DNA of 6,622 nucleotides from a crenarchaeote SCGC AAA261-N23 (GCA_000375685.1 AQVQ01000057.1:1-6622), one strand, 5' to 3'. Counted from the stretch's first letter, positions 1-5,994 are shown. A program made the numbers and translations. The notes: generated from the letters alone by a model not told the origin.

Positions 1-276
1 TAATAAATTAAATATCATTAAAGAATGTGAATCAGTAACTTCTATTGATCCACCTTCGTAGAAAATTTTTTTAATCTTCCTAACTTTATGTCTAGATATG
101 TTCTTTATTTCCTTAAATTTTATTTGATTGTTTGAATCTAAACTTAAGACTTTCAACCCTTTAGGAAAAGAATATTTCTCATTTTCCTTAAAGAATTCTT
201 TATCAAGCTCGTAAAAGTTTGTTTCAAATTCATAATCATCGTAGAAAAGTCTTATCTTTGTTTCAGGATGCACTGA
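1..276 (-). other. Intein N-terminal part inside RfcS
   Basis: From residue 77 of the rfcS frame the protein stops looking like RFC and takes on the pattern of an intein N-terminal splicing domain. It begins SVHPETKIRL, matching block A with Ser as first residue. A stretch KGLKVLSLDSNNQIKF at 115-130 resembles block N2. Then GSIEVTDSHSLMIFN at 152-166 matches block B, with the T-x-x-H motif at Thr157 and His160. The first extein residue after splicing should be the Ser of ASDERGI, lying outside the window. RFC genes are known intein hosts in archaea such as Methanocaldococcus. The splice junction at the C-terminal end and any homing endonuclease domain cannot be seen, so mobility is unknown. 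The reading frame is intact through the visible 92 residues. Confidence 0.9.
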
Positions 277-504
277 AGCATTTAATTCAAGAACATTATT
301 TCTCCATTCTTCTTTGTATAGATCCATTACAAAAGCTAAAGCTGTAGCAGTCTTACCTACACCAGGAGGACCTGTAAATAGCATATGCGGTACTTTTTTC
401 TCCTGTATTAATTTCTTAAGACTTTGTATTATCTCAGATTGATTAATTATATCATCTAAAGTTTTTGGTCTATACTTTTCTACCCAAATAAGCTCTTCAC
501 TCAT
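1..504 (-). CDS. rfcS: Replication factor C small subunit, N-terminal part, interrupted by an intein (runs off left edge)
   Basis: This is the start of the small subunit of the archaeal clamp loader, the AAA+ ATPase that places the PCNA sliding clamp on primed DNA. The 168 visible codons begin at an ATG and stay open to the edge. Residues 7-13 read WVEKYRP, the family's N-terminal signature, followed by a Walker A motif GPPGVGKT at 45-52 and the conserved LELNAS at 72-77. After LELNA the RFC sequence, normally continuing SDERGI, is replaced by intein sequence (separate entry). The catalytic Walker B, sensor and collar regions would lie left of the window. The gene lies 35 bases downstream of the winged-helix gene on the same strand, so it may be read with cdc6. 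A box A (CTTATAT, 531-537) 27-33 bases before the ATG also allows its own start with almost no leader. Identification of the host gene is firm. Confidence 0.95.
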   Translation of the reverse strand, partial: MSEELIWVEKYRPKTLDDIINQSEIIQSLKKLIQEKKVPHMLFTGPPGVGKTATALAFVMDLYKEEWRNNVLELNASVHPETKIRLFYDDYEFETNFYELDKEFFKENEKYSFPKGLKVLSLDSNNQIKFKEIKNISRHKVRKIKKIFYEGGSIEVTDSHSLMIFNLL

Positions 505-530
505 TTCCGTTAGCTTATTATAAAATATCC

Positions 531-537
531 ATATAAG
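531..537 (-). promoter_or_regulatory. Possible box A (TATA) for rfcS
   Basis: On the minus strand this reads CTTATAT, a good match to archaeal box A, 27-33 bases before the rfcS ATG. That spacing would place transcription start within a few bases of the ATG. It sits just after the stop codon of the winged-helix gene, so rfcS may be transcribed both from here and by read-through from cdc6. Confidence 0.4.
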
Positions 538-539
538 AA

Positions 540-854
540 TTAATCATTTTGCATTGTACTTTCCACCTTTAATTTTTCAACTTCCGATGCTTTATCCATT
601 AGCTTCTCAAGCAAATTTAAAACATCAGAATACTCATTTGCTACGACTATTCTTATCTTTCCAAATCTTTTTTCTTTAACTATACCGTATTTCTTCAAAA
701 AGCCTATATAATTTGAAGCTGGAGTAAAGAAGGTTGATGAAATTTTTGCCAATGCGCTTATATTGATTTGCTTTTCATTTATAATAGTTCTAAGAATCCT
801 GATTTTCCACTTCGCACCCAAAAGCTCCTCGATAAAGCTATCTTGGTCCTTCAT
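540..854 (-). CDS. Small winged-helix DNA-binding protein
   Basis: A 104-residue protein that looks like a single winged helix-turn-helix domain with a charged C-terminal tail. Residues 10-25 (ELLGAKWKIRILRTII) resemble the first helix of ArsR/MarR-type regulators, 30-55 form the likely helix-turn-helix, and 58-72 (IVKEKRFGKIRIVVA) have the basic beta-hairpin pattern of a wing. The tail 75-98 is predicted helical and could dimerise. Its ATG overlaps the cdc6 stop codon (ATGA), which indicates translational coupling to the initiator gene, and rfcS follows 35 bases later. I cannot place it in a named family. Context suggests a regulator of the replication operon or an accessory DNA-binding factor, which is inference. 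It is not the larger WhiP initiator of Sulfolobales. Confidence 0.85.
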   Translation of the reverse strand: MKDQDSFIEELLGAKWKIRILRTIINEKQINISALAKISSTFFTPASNYIGFLKKYGIVKEKRFGKIRIVVANEYSDVLNLLEKLMDKASEVEKLKVESTMQND

Positions 855-2032
855 ATTTCAACATTTTTTTCTATAATTTCAGAAGGTATATCCAAAGAAA
901 TGAAGCTTCTTCTTCCTCTACCTACGCTTTTTACTTCCACGTTTATTAATCCCTTATCTTTTAAGTTCTTAATGTAAGTCCAGAATTGAGTATATCTTCG
1001 AGGAACTTCTCCAAATTCTTCACAAACAATATTGTAATTTTCCTTTATTTTCATTATAGGAATACTTGAACTTGCGTAATTTTTAAAGGCCCTTGCAATA
1101 GCTTTTAAAATTATCTTTTCATGCTTATCCAAATTTTGGACAATCTCTTGATTAAAACCAGGATACATTTCACTAAAAGCCATTTTTACATGCTCGAGGC
1201 TTACTTTATCTAACATTTTCATTTCGGCTATTTTTACTGAACGCCAAAGTACTTCTAGAGCAAATCTTGCATCACCGTTTCCTCCTTTATCGTAACCAAT
1301 CCTTCTTACTATCTCTTCAATTATTTTGTCGTTGATGACATCTGGCTGTAGAGCTTCCTCAGCTCTCTCCTTTAGAATTGTAAAAAGTTCGTTAGATTTG
1401 TAAGGATCGAATTTTATTGCGTTCTTTTGCAAAGTACTAAGAATACTCTCATCAAGCCTATAAATTAGCGAAATATCCCTTAAAATAAGTATAAAGCTTA
1501 TTCTACTTTTACCCTTAGATATTTCAGGAAGTCTTGTTAAATCATAAAGTGTATCAGCTTCTGTTCTTATTAGATAATCAGCTTCATCTAAAGCCAAAAG
1601 AAGACGAATGTTTTCATCCTCCAAATATTCAATAAGCCAACCTAAAAGTTGCTGAGGAGAGAAGCCTCGTTTTGGTATGCTTGGAATCAAAGATTCTATA
1701 GTTTTCCTTACAACCATGAATTTTGTTCTTTCTATTTGGCAATTTACATGCACATATTGCAAATTGATGCCTCTCCTGTTTGCTTCATCTGCCAATATTT
1801 TTCCGAATAGTCTTACAACAGCTGTTTTACCTGTTCCAACAGGCCCATGACAAATGATACGGTAAAAAGGAAAATCGTTATAATTTACAAGTCCTTTTAA
1901 ATAAGATGCAAGTAGGTTAAGCTGTTCTTCCCTATGTGGAAGATGGGAAGGAACATATTCAGGAAACAATTTAGACTCATCTTTGAATAATGTTGGCATT
2001 TTGAAAAGCCTTGAAATATCATTTTCGGTCAT
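851..2032 (-). CDS. cdc6: Orc1/Cdc6 replication initiator
   Basis: A 393-residue Orc1/Cdc6-type AAA+ protein, the archaeal initiator that binds origin DNA and helps load MCM helicase. The N-terminal LPHREEQ (31-37) is the family signature. Walker A is GPVGTGKT (63-70), Walker B is LLLALDEAD (144-152), and sensor 2 is GDAR (253-256). Residues about 295-385 form the winged-helix domain, with the wing hairpin VGRGRRSFISLD (370-381) of the DNA-contacting type. Length is usual for the family. Sensor 1 (ILILRDIS, 181-188) lacks the Asn often found there. Start is taken at the ATG 25 bases after the THUMP gene; Met12 is an alternative that would still leave the core complete. An AT-rich TATAAAA lies just before the start and would suit a transcript beginning inside the annotated 5' end. 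Origin-recognition-box repeats are not visible nearby. Confidence 0.95.
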   Translation of the reverse strand: MTENDISRLFKMPTLFKDESKLFPEYVPSHLPHREEQLNLLASYLKGLVNYNDFPFYRIICHGPVGTGKTAVVRLFGKILADEANRRGINLQYVHVNCQIERTKFMVVRKTIESLIPSIPKRGFSPQQLLGWLIEYLEDENIRLLLALDEADYLIRTEADTLYDLTRLPEISKGKSRISFILILRDISLIYRLDESILSTLQKNAIKFDPYKSNELFTILKERAEEALQPDVINDKIIEEIVRRIGYDKGGNGDARFALEVLWRSVKIAEMKMLDKVSLEHVKMAFSEMYPGFNQEIVQNLDKHEKIILKAIARAFKNYASSSIPIMKIKENYNIVCEEFGEVPRRYTQFWTYIKNLKDKGLINVEVKSVGRGRRSFISLDIPSEIIEKNVEI

Positions 2033-2057
2033 CTACTATTTTATATTTTTTTATTCC

Positions 2058-2555
2058 TTAAATTTTTTTTCTTGATAAAAAAATTAAATAATCTTTAAAA
2101 CTTAAGAAAGAAATCAGAAACTTACTGTAAACTGGTTGAACTAAAATTATAAAGTCAGGGCTTTTTAGATTTATCTTTATTCCCTTTTCTTTCAAAATTT
2201 TTCCAATTTCTTTTTCCATCAAACTTCCGCTTTTACCGAACCTTGAATAACATCTAACAGCAAAGCTTTTGTCTTTAATTTTTATCCAATTCAACGATAT
2301 CCATTCTTTAATGGATTCTTCATAATTTTCAGTTTCAATATCAACTGGTATAACCTTTATAAAATAAGTTCTGTTTGAATTCTTCAATATGTATGCTAAT
2401 TCCTCCTTTGAGATGCTAGCTTCTATCAATGAAAGACCTGGTTTTATAGTTTTTTCAAGCGGTCTTGCATTGGGATCTTTTTGGAAAATTAGGCTAATTA
2501 CTTCTTCTATAGCTTTTTCCTCTTTATTTTGTGCAGAAGTTACAAGAACTTTCAA
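2058..2555 (-). CDS. THUMP-domain RNA-binding protein (Tan1-like)
   Basis: A 165-residue protein with an archaeal THUMP domain, an RNA-binding module of tRNA-modifying enzymes. The C-terminal half carries the typical pattern: FAVRCYSRFGKSGS (98-111), then an amphipathic helix ending in EIGKIL, then INLKSPDFIILV (128-139). The N-terminal half (1-70) resembles the ferredoxin-like part usually paired with THUMP. No methyltransferase or other catalytic domain is attached, so it resembles the stand-alone family related to Tan1, the partner of tRNA cytidine acetyltransferase; that specific role is inferred. The start is a TTG: the frame has no ATG between the upstream stop and here, and a TATA-like CTATATC (2584-2590) lies 29-35 bases upstream, fitting a leaderless transcript. 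cdc6 follows after 25 bases on the same strand, probably in one operon. Confidence 0.85.
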   Translation of the reverse strand: MKVLVTSAQNKEEKAIEEVISLIFQKDPNARPLEKTIKPGLSLIEASISKEELAYILKNSNRTYFIKVIPVDIETENYEESIKEWISLNWIKIKDKSFAVRCYSRFGKSGSLMEKEIGKILKEKGIKINLKSPDFIILVQPVYSKFLISFLSFKDYLIFLSRKKI

Positions 2556-2598
2556 CTTAAATTCTAAATTAAAATGATTGAATGATATAGATTTATTT
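2556..2598. promoter_or_regulatory. Short divergent promoter region with overlapping box A candidates
   Basis: Forty-three bases separate the THUMP start (minus) and the zinc-ribbon ATG (plus). The minus-strand box A candidate is TATATC around 2584-2590. The plus-strand candidate is ATTAAAAT around 2568-2575, 24-31 bases before the ATG. The two would interleave, so both promoters could hardly be occupied at once. The plus-strand assignment is the weaker one. Confidence 0.4.
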
Positions 2599-2760
2599 AT
2601 GGATCATGGCATTCGTTGCAGATGCGGAAAGATTCTTAAGTTGGAAGATAAAAAAGGTGAACAGATAGTTTTCTGTAAAGACTGTTACATGAACTACCAT
2701 GTTGAAATAACGGATGGAAAAATTTCAATAAAGAAATTCTATTACTTCCCGGATGATTGA
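2599..2760 (+). CDS. Small zinc-ribbon protein, function unknown
   Basis: A 53-residue protein (60 if the in-frame TTG at 2578 is used) with a compact zinc ribbon: CRC near the N-terminus and FCKDC about 17 residues later supply four cysteines (Cys-x-Cys and Cys-x2-Cys) for one zinc ion. The rest is a short, charged beta-rich tail ending KKFYYFPDD. I do not recognise the family. I prefer the ATG because an AT-rich box lies about 25 bases before it and no Shine-Dalgarno is seen at either start, but this genome uses TTG and GTG elsewhere. It is the only plus-strand gene. Its TGA is followed with no gap by the reversed stop codon of the aminopeptidase. A nucleic-acid-binding or protein-binding role is only a guess from the fold. 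Confidence 0.75.
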   Translation: MDHGIRCRCGKILKLEDKKGEQIVFCKDCYMNYHVEITDGKISIKKFYYFPDD

Positions 2761-5220
2761 TTATTTAATCTTTGATTCTAGAGTAGCCAATTTAGATTTC
2801 AATTCCTCATTTTCTTTCTTTAGTTTTTCTATTTCATCTCTCAAATTTTTCAATTCAGTTTTGTTTTTTATTTGCTCGTTAATTCTATAAATTGCTTCCT
2901 TAGCTGCTCTAACTACTCTATTATCTAGGTCCTGCTCGATCACTTTTCTCAAATAAGGTATGCATTTTTCTTCGCCGAGTTGTTCTAAAGCTTTTATTGC
3001 AGTTATTCTTACTCTGTAAAAACTATCTTCAAGGAATTTGACGTAATCGTCAAACATAGCTGGATTATCCCTTAAATACTTGCCCAAGGATTCAACAGCT
3101 GCTGTTCTTGCTTGAACGCTATATTTATTTTTTGTAAACTCCTTCAAAGTTTCTATGGTTTTAATGTTTTTAATCTCCCCAAGAGCTTTTAAAGAAGCTG
3201 AGCGAATAATGTCTGCATGGGATTCAAAGTTTAGGAAATCCATTATAAAACTTAACAATTCTTCTCTTTTTTGCTTTCCTAAGCTTATTATAGCTTGCTC
3301 TCTTTCACCATAACTTTCGCCTTCTTTAGCAATTTTCTTCAAGGCTTCTATTATCTTTTCATCTTTGAATTCTCCCAAGGCTTTAGCTACTTCTTTTCTC
3401 ACTTTTGGTTCTTTGTCGTTAATTGCTTTTAGCAAAGCTTCAACGCTCGAATTACTTTTGATTGTTGCCAAAGTTTTTGCAGCTTCGGCCCTTACAGCCC
3501 AGAATTTCTCATTGAATAAAGCGCTTGATAAACATTCAACAACACGCTCATCATTTTTTTCCTTCAAAGCTCTTATAGCCCTTATTTTGCTTATTGAAGT
3601 TTTACCATTGTATACAATTTCTATGAGGTTTTCTAAATTATCTTCTCTTATTATATTAGCTATAAGTAACCAGCCATAAGGATCCAAATCTATGTATTGA
3701 GGTTTTTCTTCAAAGTTATAAACAAAGCTTTCAATTTTATCTTTTAAACTAATTTTTTCCAATATTTCTTTATCTTTAAGCCTTATAAATAAATCCAGGT
3801 TTATTTCATAGGGTTTATCAGTTTCTTGTATAAAAGTTACCTTTAATCTTTTGTCTTCGTATTTCCAATTAAATTTCAAAATAGGATGGCCCGGTTGATA
3901 AACGAATTGATCAAAAAATTTCTCAAAAGTAAGTCCTGTTGTTTCTTCAATTACTTGTCTAAAATCTTCCGTTGTTGCTACGCTGAACTTATACTTATTT
4001 AAGTAGTTTCTCATAACTTTTCGAAACATTTCATCTCCTAGTTCATATCTAAGCAAATGAAGAACTAAAGAACCTTTTTCATAGGTATGCCTATCAAAAA
4101 GTTCAGTCGGAGCAGCAAAAACTTTTGTAACAATAGCTCGCTTATAATTTTTAGATTCCTCAAGATATGAGTCGAACTTCTGGAGCATATTGTAAATAAA
4201 TTCATCCCATCCTTTAGAAAATTCCTTGTAAAGTGCTTGAAAGTATGTTGCAAAACCCTCGTTTAACCAAATATGAGCCCATTCTTTACAAGTAATTATA
4301 TCTCCAAACCATGTATGGGCAATTTCATGGGCTAGTAAGGATTCAGCACTCATATCCAATCTTGCTACTTTATCATATATACTCGTAGAAGTAAGAGTAG
4401 TGGCGGTTATGTTTTCCATTCCTCCAAATATGAAATCTTCTACAGGGACGTTTGCGTATTTTTCAAATGGATACTTAAAATCCAAATATTTTGAAAAGAA
4501 ATCAAGAATATCTTTGGTTTCTTTATAACTTTCCTTTACATCTTCTATTCTTTCCTTTGGTGTATAATGAATTATAGTTACACCTTCCCATTCTTCCTTT
4601 ATTTCTTCATATTCTCCTATGACGAGAGTAAGAAGGTAGGGTGCAAATGGCTTATCCATTTTCCAGTGAAAAACTGAACTGTTTTCTTCCTCAACAACCG
4701 AAATAAGATAGCCGTTAGAGATAGCTTTAAATCCCTTTGGAACTTTAACTATAACTTCAGAGGTTATCTTCTCTTCAGGCAGATCTATGCAAGGATACCA
4801 GTATCTTGAATCTTCATCCTCTCCTTGTGACCAAATTTGCAAAGGTTTTTTAGGATTTTCCTCTGTTGGCTTTATAAAATATAGACCTTTCCTTGGCTTT
4901 ATTTCATAATCGATATTAACCTTTATTTTTTCAAATTGATTTAGTTTTTCTCTGAGGAAAATTCTTATTCTTTTTCCATCATAATCAAATTTAGGATTAC
5001 TTTCTTTATCCAATGAAATTCTTTTTATTTTAAAGGAAACAGCATCAAGCTTTATCTCATCAACTTTATCAATCAATGCTTTTAAAGTAAGCTCTGAATT
5101 TACTTTTACGATTTCATTTTTAAAATCCGGTTCAATGTATAGTTTTACCTTTTCCAAATCTATCTTCCTTTCTTCTCTATAATGCTTAAAAGAACCTTCA
5201 AGTTCAAAGGGAATTTCCAT
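2761..5220 (-). CDS. M1-family zinc aminopeptidase with HEAT repeats and C-terminal coiled coil
   Basis: An 819-residue cytoplasmic (no signal peptide) metallo-aminopeptidase that removes N-terminal residues from peptides, probably downstream of the proteasome. Residues 1-205 form the beta-rich N-terminal domain, ending with the substrate-contact region. The substrate motif GGMEN is at 266-270. The zinc site is HEIAH (298-302) with Glu321 in LNEGFATY, giving HExxH-x18-E; Tyr380 in TYEKGS is the expected catalytic tyrosine. A beta domain at about 445-520 follows. From 541 to 780 there are roughly seven to eight HEAT-type repeats of about 31 residues, for example VRKEVAKALGEFKD at 607-620. Residues 785-819 form a heptad-rich coiled coil (LRDEIEKLKKENEELKSKL). 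This differs from the C-terminal domain of tricorn-factor F3 and ERAP enzymes. All catalytic residues are present. It has its own promoter. Confidence 0.95.
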   Translation of the reverse strand: MEIPFELEGSFKHYREERKIDLEKVKLYIEPDFKNEIVKVNSELTLKALIDKVDEIKLDAVSFKIKRISLDKESNPKFDYDGKRIRIFLREKLNQFEKIKVNIDYEIKPRKGLYFIKPTEENPKKPLQIWSQGEDEDSRYWYPCIDLPEEKITSEVIVKVPKGFKAISNGYLISVVEEENSSVFHWKMDKPFAPYLLTLVIGEYEEIKEEWEGVTIIHYTPKERIEDVKESYKETKDILDFFSKYLDFKYPFEKYANVPVEDFIFGGMENITATTLTSTSIYDKVARLDMSAESLLAHEIAHTWFGDIITCKEWAHIWLNEGFATYFQALYKEFSKGWDEFIYNMLQKFDSYLEESKNYKRAIVTKVFAAPTELFDRHTYEKGSLVLHLLRYELGDEMFRKVMRNYLNKYKFSVATTEDFRQVIEETTGLTFEKFFDQFVYQPGHPILKFNWKYEDKRLKVTFIQETDKPYEINLDLFIRLKDKEILEKISLKDKIESFVYNFEEKPQYIDLDPYGWLLIANIIREDNLENLIEIVYNGKTSISKIRAIRALKEKNDERVVECLSSALFNEKFWAVRAEAAKTLATIKSNSSVEALLKAINDKEPKVRKEVAKALGEFKDEKIIEALKKIAKEGESYGEREQAIISLGKQKREELLSFIMDFLNFESHADIIRSASLKALGEIKNIKTIETLKEFTKNKYSVQARTAAVESLGKYLRDNPAMFDDYVKFLEDSFYRVRITAIKALEQLGEEKCIPYLRKVIEQDLDNRVVRAAKEAIYRINEQIKNKTELKNLRDEIEKLKKENEELKSKLATLESKIK

Positions 5221-5242
5221 TGATAGATTATAACAAAAGAAT

Positions 5243-5250
5243 TTTATAAA
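5243..5250 (-). promoter_or_regulatory. Box A promoter of the aminopeptidase gene
   Basis: The sequence TTTATAAA lies 23-30 bases before the aminopeptidase ATG, a near-perfect archaeal box A at the spacing that gives a leaderless or nearly leaderless transcript. No Shine-Dalgarno is seen before the ATG, which fits that reading. Confidence 0.65.
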
Positions 5251-5292
5251 TAACCTTAGAAATTATGAAATGTTTTTTTAACAACTTTCCAA

Positions 5293-5361
5293 CTATTGAT
5301 AGCCTTTGCCTTTCATTATAAGGATGGATTTTTTCTCCATACTGAAGGAAGAAGCTTCCAT
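5293..5361 (-). CDS. Possible 22-residue small protein with Shine-Dalgarno and box A
   Basis: A short frame, starting ATG and ending TAG, encodes MEASSFSMEKKSILIMKGKG followed by YQ. What makes it more than chance is its context. GAGGT (5369-5373), complementary to the anti-Shine-Dalgarno end of 16S rRNA, sits seven bases before the ATG, although most starts here show no such site. A TTTATAAA box A (5396-5403) would start transcription at about 5373. The peptide is basic, with no membrane segment or recognisable domain. The same stretch contains two small inverted repeats (ATGGA/TCCAT at 5324-5340, GGAAG/CTTCC at 5347-5359), so a small RNA is an alternative. Being so short, it could also be accidental. 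Confidence 0.3.
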   Translation of the reverse strand: MEASSFSMEKKSILIMKGKGYQ

Positions 5362-5395
5362 TTCTTTGACCTCTTTTTAATGAATAATTTCAAAT

Positions 5396-5403
5396 TTTAT
5401 AAA
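5396..5403 (-). promoter_or_regulatory. Box A candidate in the LSm-aminopeptidase gap
   Basis: TTTATAAA lies just after the box D of the C/D RNA candidate and 35-42 bases before the 22-codon frame. It would start transcription right at the GAGGT ribosome site. It may instead simply be part of the AT-rich end of the guide RNA gene. Confidence 0.4.
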
Positions 5404-5459
5404 TATCAGAACTCAAGATCCTAATCATCCCTAAGTCATAGGGGCTTTCTCATCATTAT
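5403..5459 (-). ncRNA. C/D-box guide RNA candidate (2'-O-methylation guide)
   Basis: On the minus strand the boxes of an archaeal C/D sRNA occur in order. Box C is ATGATGA (5450-5456, full match to RUGAUGA), box D' is ATGA (5436-5439, or CTTA at 5432-5435, each one mismatch), box C' is ATGATTA (5422-5428, 6 of 7), and box D is CTGA (5406-5409, full match). The D guide GGATCTTGAGTT is 12 bases, the usual archaeal spacing, and would direct methylation of the C in AACUC|AAGAUCC five bases from box D. The D' guide is GAAAGCCCCT. A weak three-pair terminal stem flanks boxes C and D. Target RNAs could not be identified. The RNA starts a few bases after the LSm stop codon with no promoter of its own in view, so it is probably processed from the LSm transcript's 3' end. 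Confidence 0.6.
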
Positions 5460-5461
5460 AA

Positions 5462-5833
5462 TTATGAACTTCTTAAGGACTTTTTAACTATTTTCTCAGC
5501 AAGTTGAATAGGAATATCTAAAATCCTTGCAATTTCTTCATATGTTAAAGTAGGATCAATTCTTAGCAAAGCTTCAACTTTCTTATCAAGCTGTTCTTCT
5601 TCATCTCCTTTATCAAAGAAGTTTATTTGCGCTACGGCTGATCCGCTTATATAAACACTAGGAATTTTTTTATTTTTCTCATGAGCATTTTCTAGCATTA
5701 TACTTCCATCTTCTGGGTTGAAGGAGACCAATTTTCCAAAAATTACACGATCGTCAATTGTCCTTACTTCAACAAAGCTTCCAATCCTTTCCTTTATTTT
5801 TTTATAAAGTGAGGATCCTTCGATTTTCTTCAC
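5462..5833 (-). CDS. Sm-like (LSm) protein with helical C-terminal extension
   Basis: A 123-residue archaeal LSm protein; such proteins form six- or seven-membered rings that bind uridine-rich RNA. Residues 8-72 are the Sm fold: Sm1 is RIGSFVEVRTIDDRVIFGKL (16-35) through FNPEDGSIMLENA (38-50), and Sm2 is VYISGSAVAQI (60-70). In Sm2 the usual Arg-Gly of the RNA pocket is Ser-Gly (63-64). Residues 76-123 are an added acidic, helical segment with a helix-turn-helix-like pattern (TYEEIARILDIPIQLAEKIV, 97-116). Many archaeal Sm proteins are only about 75 residues, so this belongs to the extended type. The start is a GTG; TTTATA at 5859-5864 lies 26-31 bases upstream, supporting a leaderless start there, and no ATG is available. 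The C/D RNA candidate follows immediately. Confidence 0.85.
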   Translation of the reverse strand: MKKIEGSSLYKKIKERIGSFVEVRTIDDRVIFGKLVSFNPEDGSIMLENAHEKNKKIPSVYISGSAVAQINFFDKGDEEEQLDKKVEALLRIDPTLTYEEIARILDIPIQLAEKIVKKSLRSS

Positions 5834-5858
5834 CTTTATTGAAATTCCTGTTAAGCAA

Positions 5859-5864
5859 TATAAA
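5859..5864 (-). promoter_or_regulatory. Box A promoter of the LSm gene
   Basis: TTTATA lies 26-31 bases before the GTG start of the LSm gene and 20 bases after the end of the tRNA-Gly gene. The spacing points to a transcript that begins at the GTG, and it is the main support for that start. Confidence 0.55.
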
Positions 5865-5883
5865 TCTTTATTATAGAATTATT

Positions 5884-5957
5884 TGCGACCGCCGGGATTC
5901 GAACCCGGGTCCTCGGCTCGGAAAGCCGACGTCCTTACCTGGCTAGACTACGGTCGC
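5884..5957 (-). tRNA. tRNA-Gly (anticodon UCC)
   Basis: A complete 74-base cloverleaf without intron. The acceptor stem is GCGACCG/CGGTCGC with A73, the D-stem is GTCT/GGAC, the anticodon stem is TCGGC/GCCGA around the loop TTTCCGA (anticodon TCC, reading GGA and probably GGG), and the T-arm is CCGGG-TTCGAAT-CCCGG. CCA is not encoded. A box A, TTTATAAT at 5983-5990, lies 26-33 bases before the first base, so the gene probably starts its own transcript. Confidence 0.95.
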
Positions 5958-5982
5958 TTCATTAATTATACAAAAAATTTTT

Positions 5983-5990
5983 ATTATAAA
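5983..5990 (-). promoter_or_regulatory. Box A of tRNA-Gly
   Basis: TTTATAAT on the minus strand, 26-33 bases before tRNA-Gly position 1, directly after the end of tRNA-Tyr. A run of six T residues lies between it and tRNA-Gly (5972-5977) and could end transcription from tRNA-Tyr. Confidence 0.5.
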
Positions 5991-5994
5991 ATTA

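Noticed and set aside
178..188. Sensor 1 change in Cdc6 as a sign of an inactive ATPase (residues 178-188 of the protein, not bases)
   Set aside because: Walker A, Walker B and sensor 2 are intact and this position varies among archaeal Orc1/Cdc6 proteins as far as I recall, so loss of activity is not supported.
768..977. Plus-strand frame opposite cdc6 and the winged-helix gene
   Set aside because: It lies wholly within well-supported minus-strand genes and has no promoter or recognisable domain; the same holds for the frames at 2389-2577, 3365-3679, 4065-4253 and 6324-6518.
5324..5359. Two small inverted repeats (ATGGA/TCCAT and GGAAG/CTTCC) as a terminator
   Set aside because: Stems are only five pairs, archaeal termination depends on T-runs rather than hairpins, and no suitable T-run follows on the minus strand.
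5221..5461. Replication origin near cdc6
   Set aside because: The only sizeable gap is over 3 kb from cdc6 and has no repeated origin-recognition-box motifs; one TTGGAAAG stretch alone is not enough. Gaps beside cdc6 are too short.
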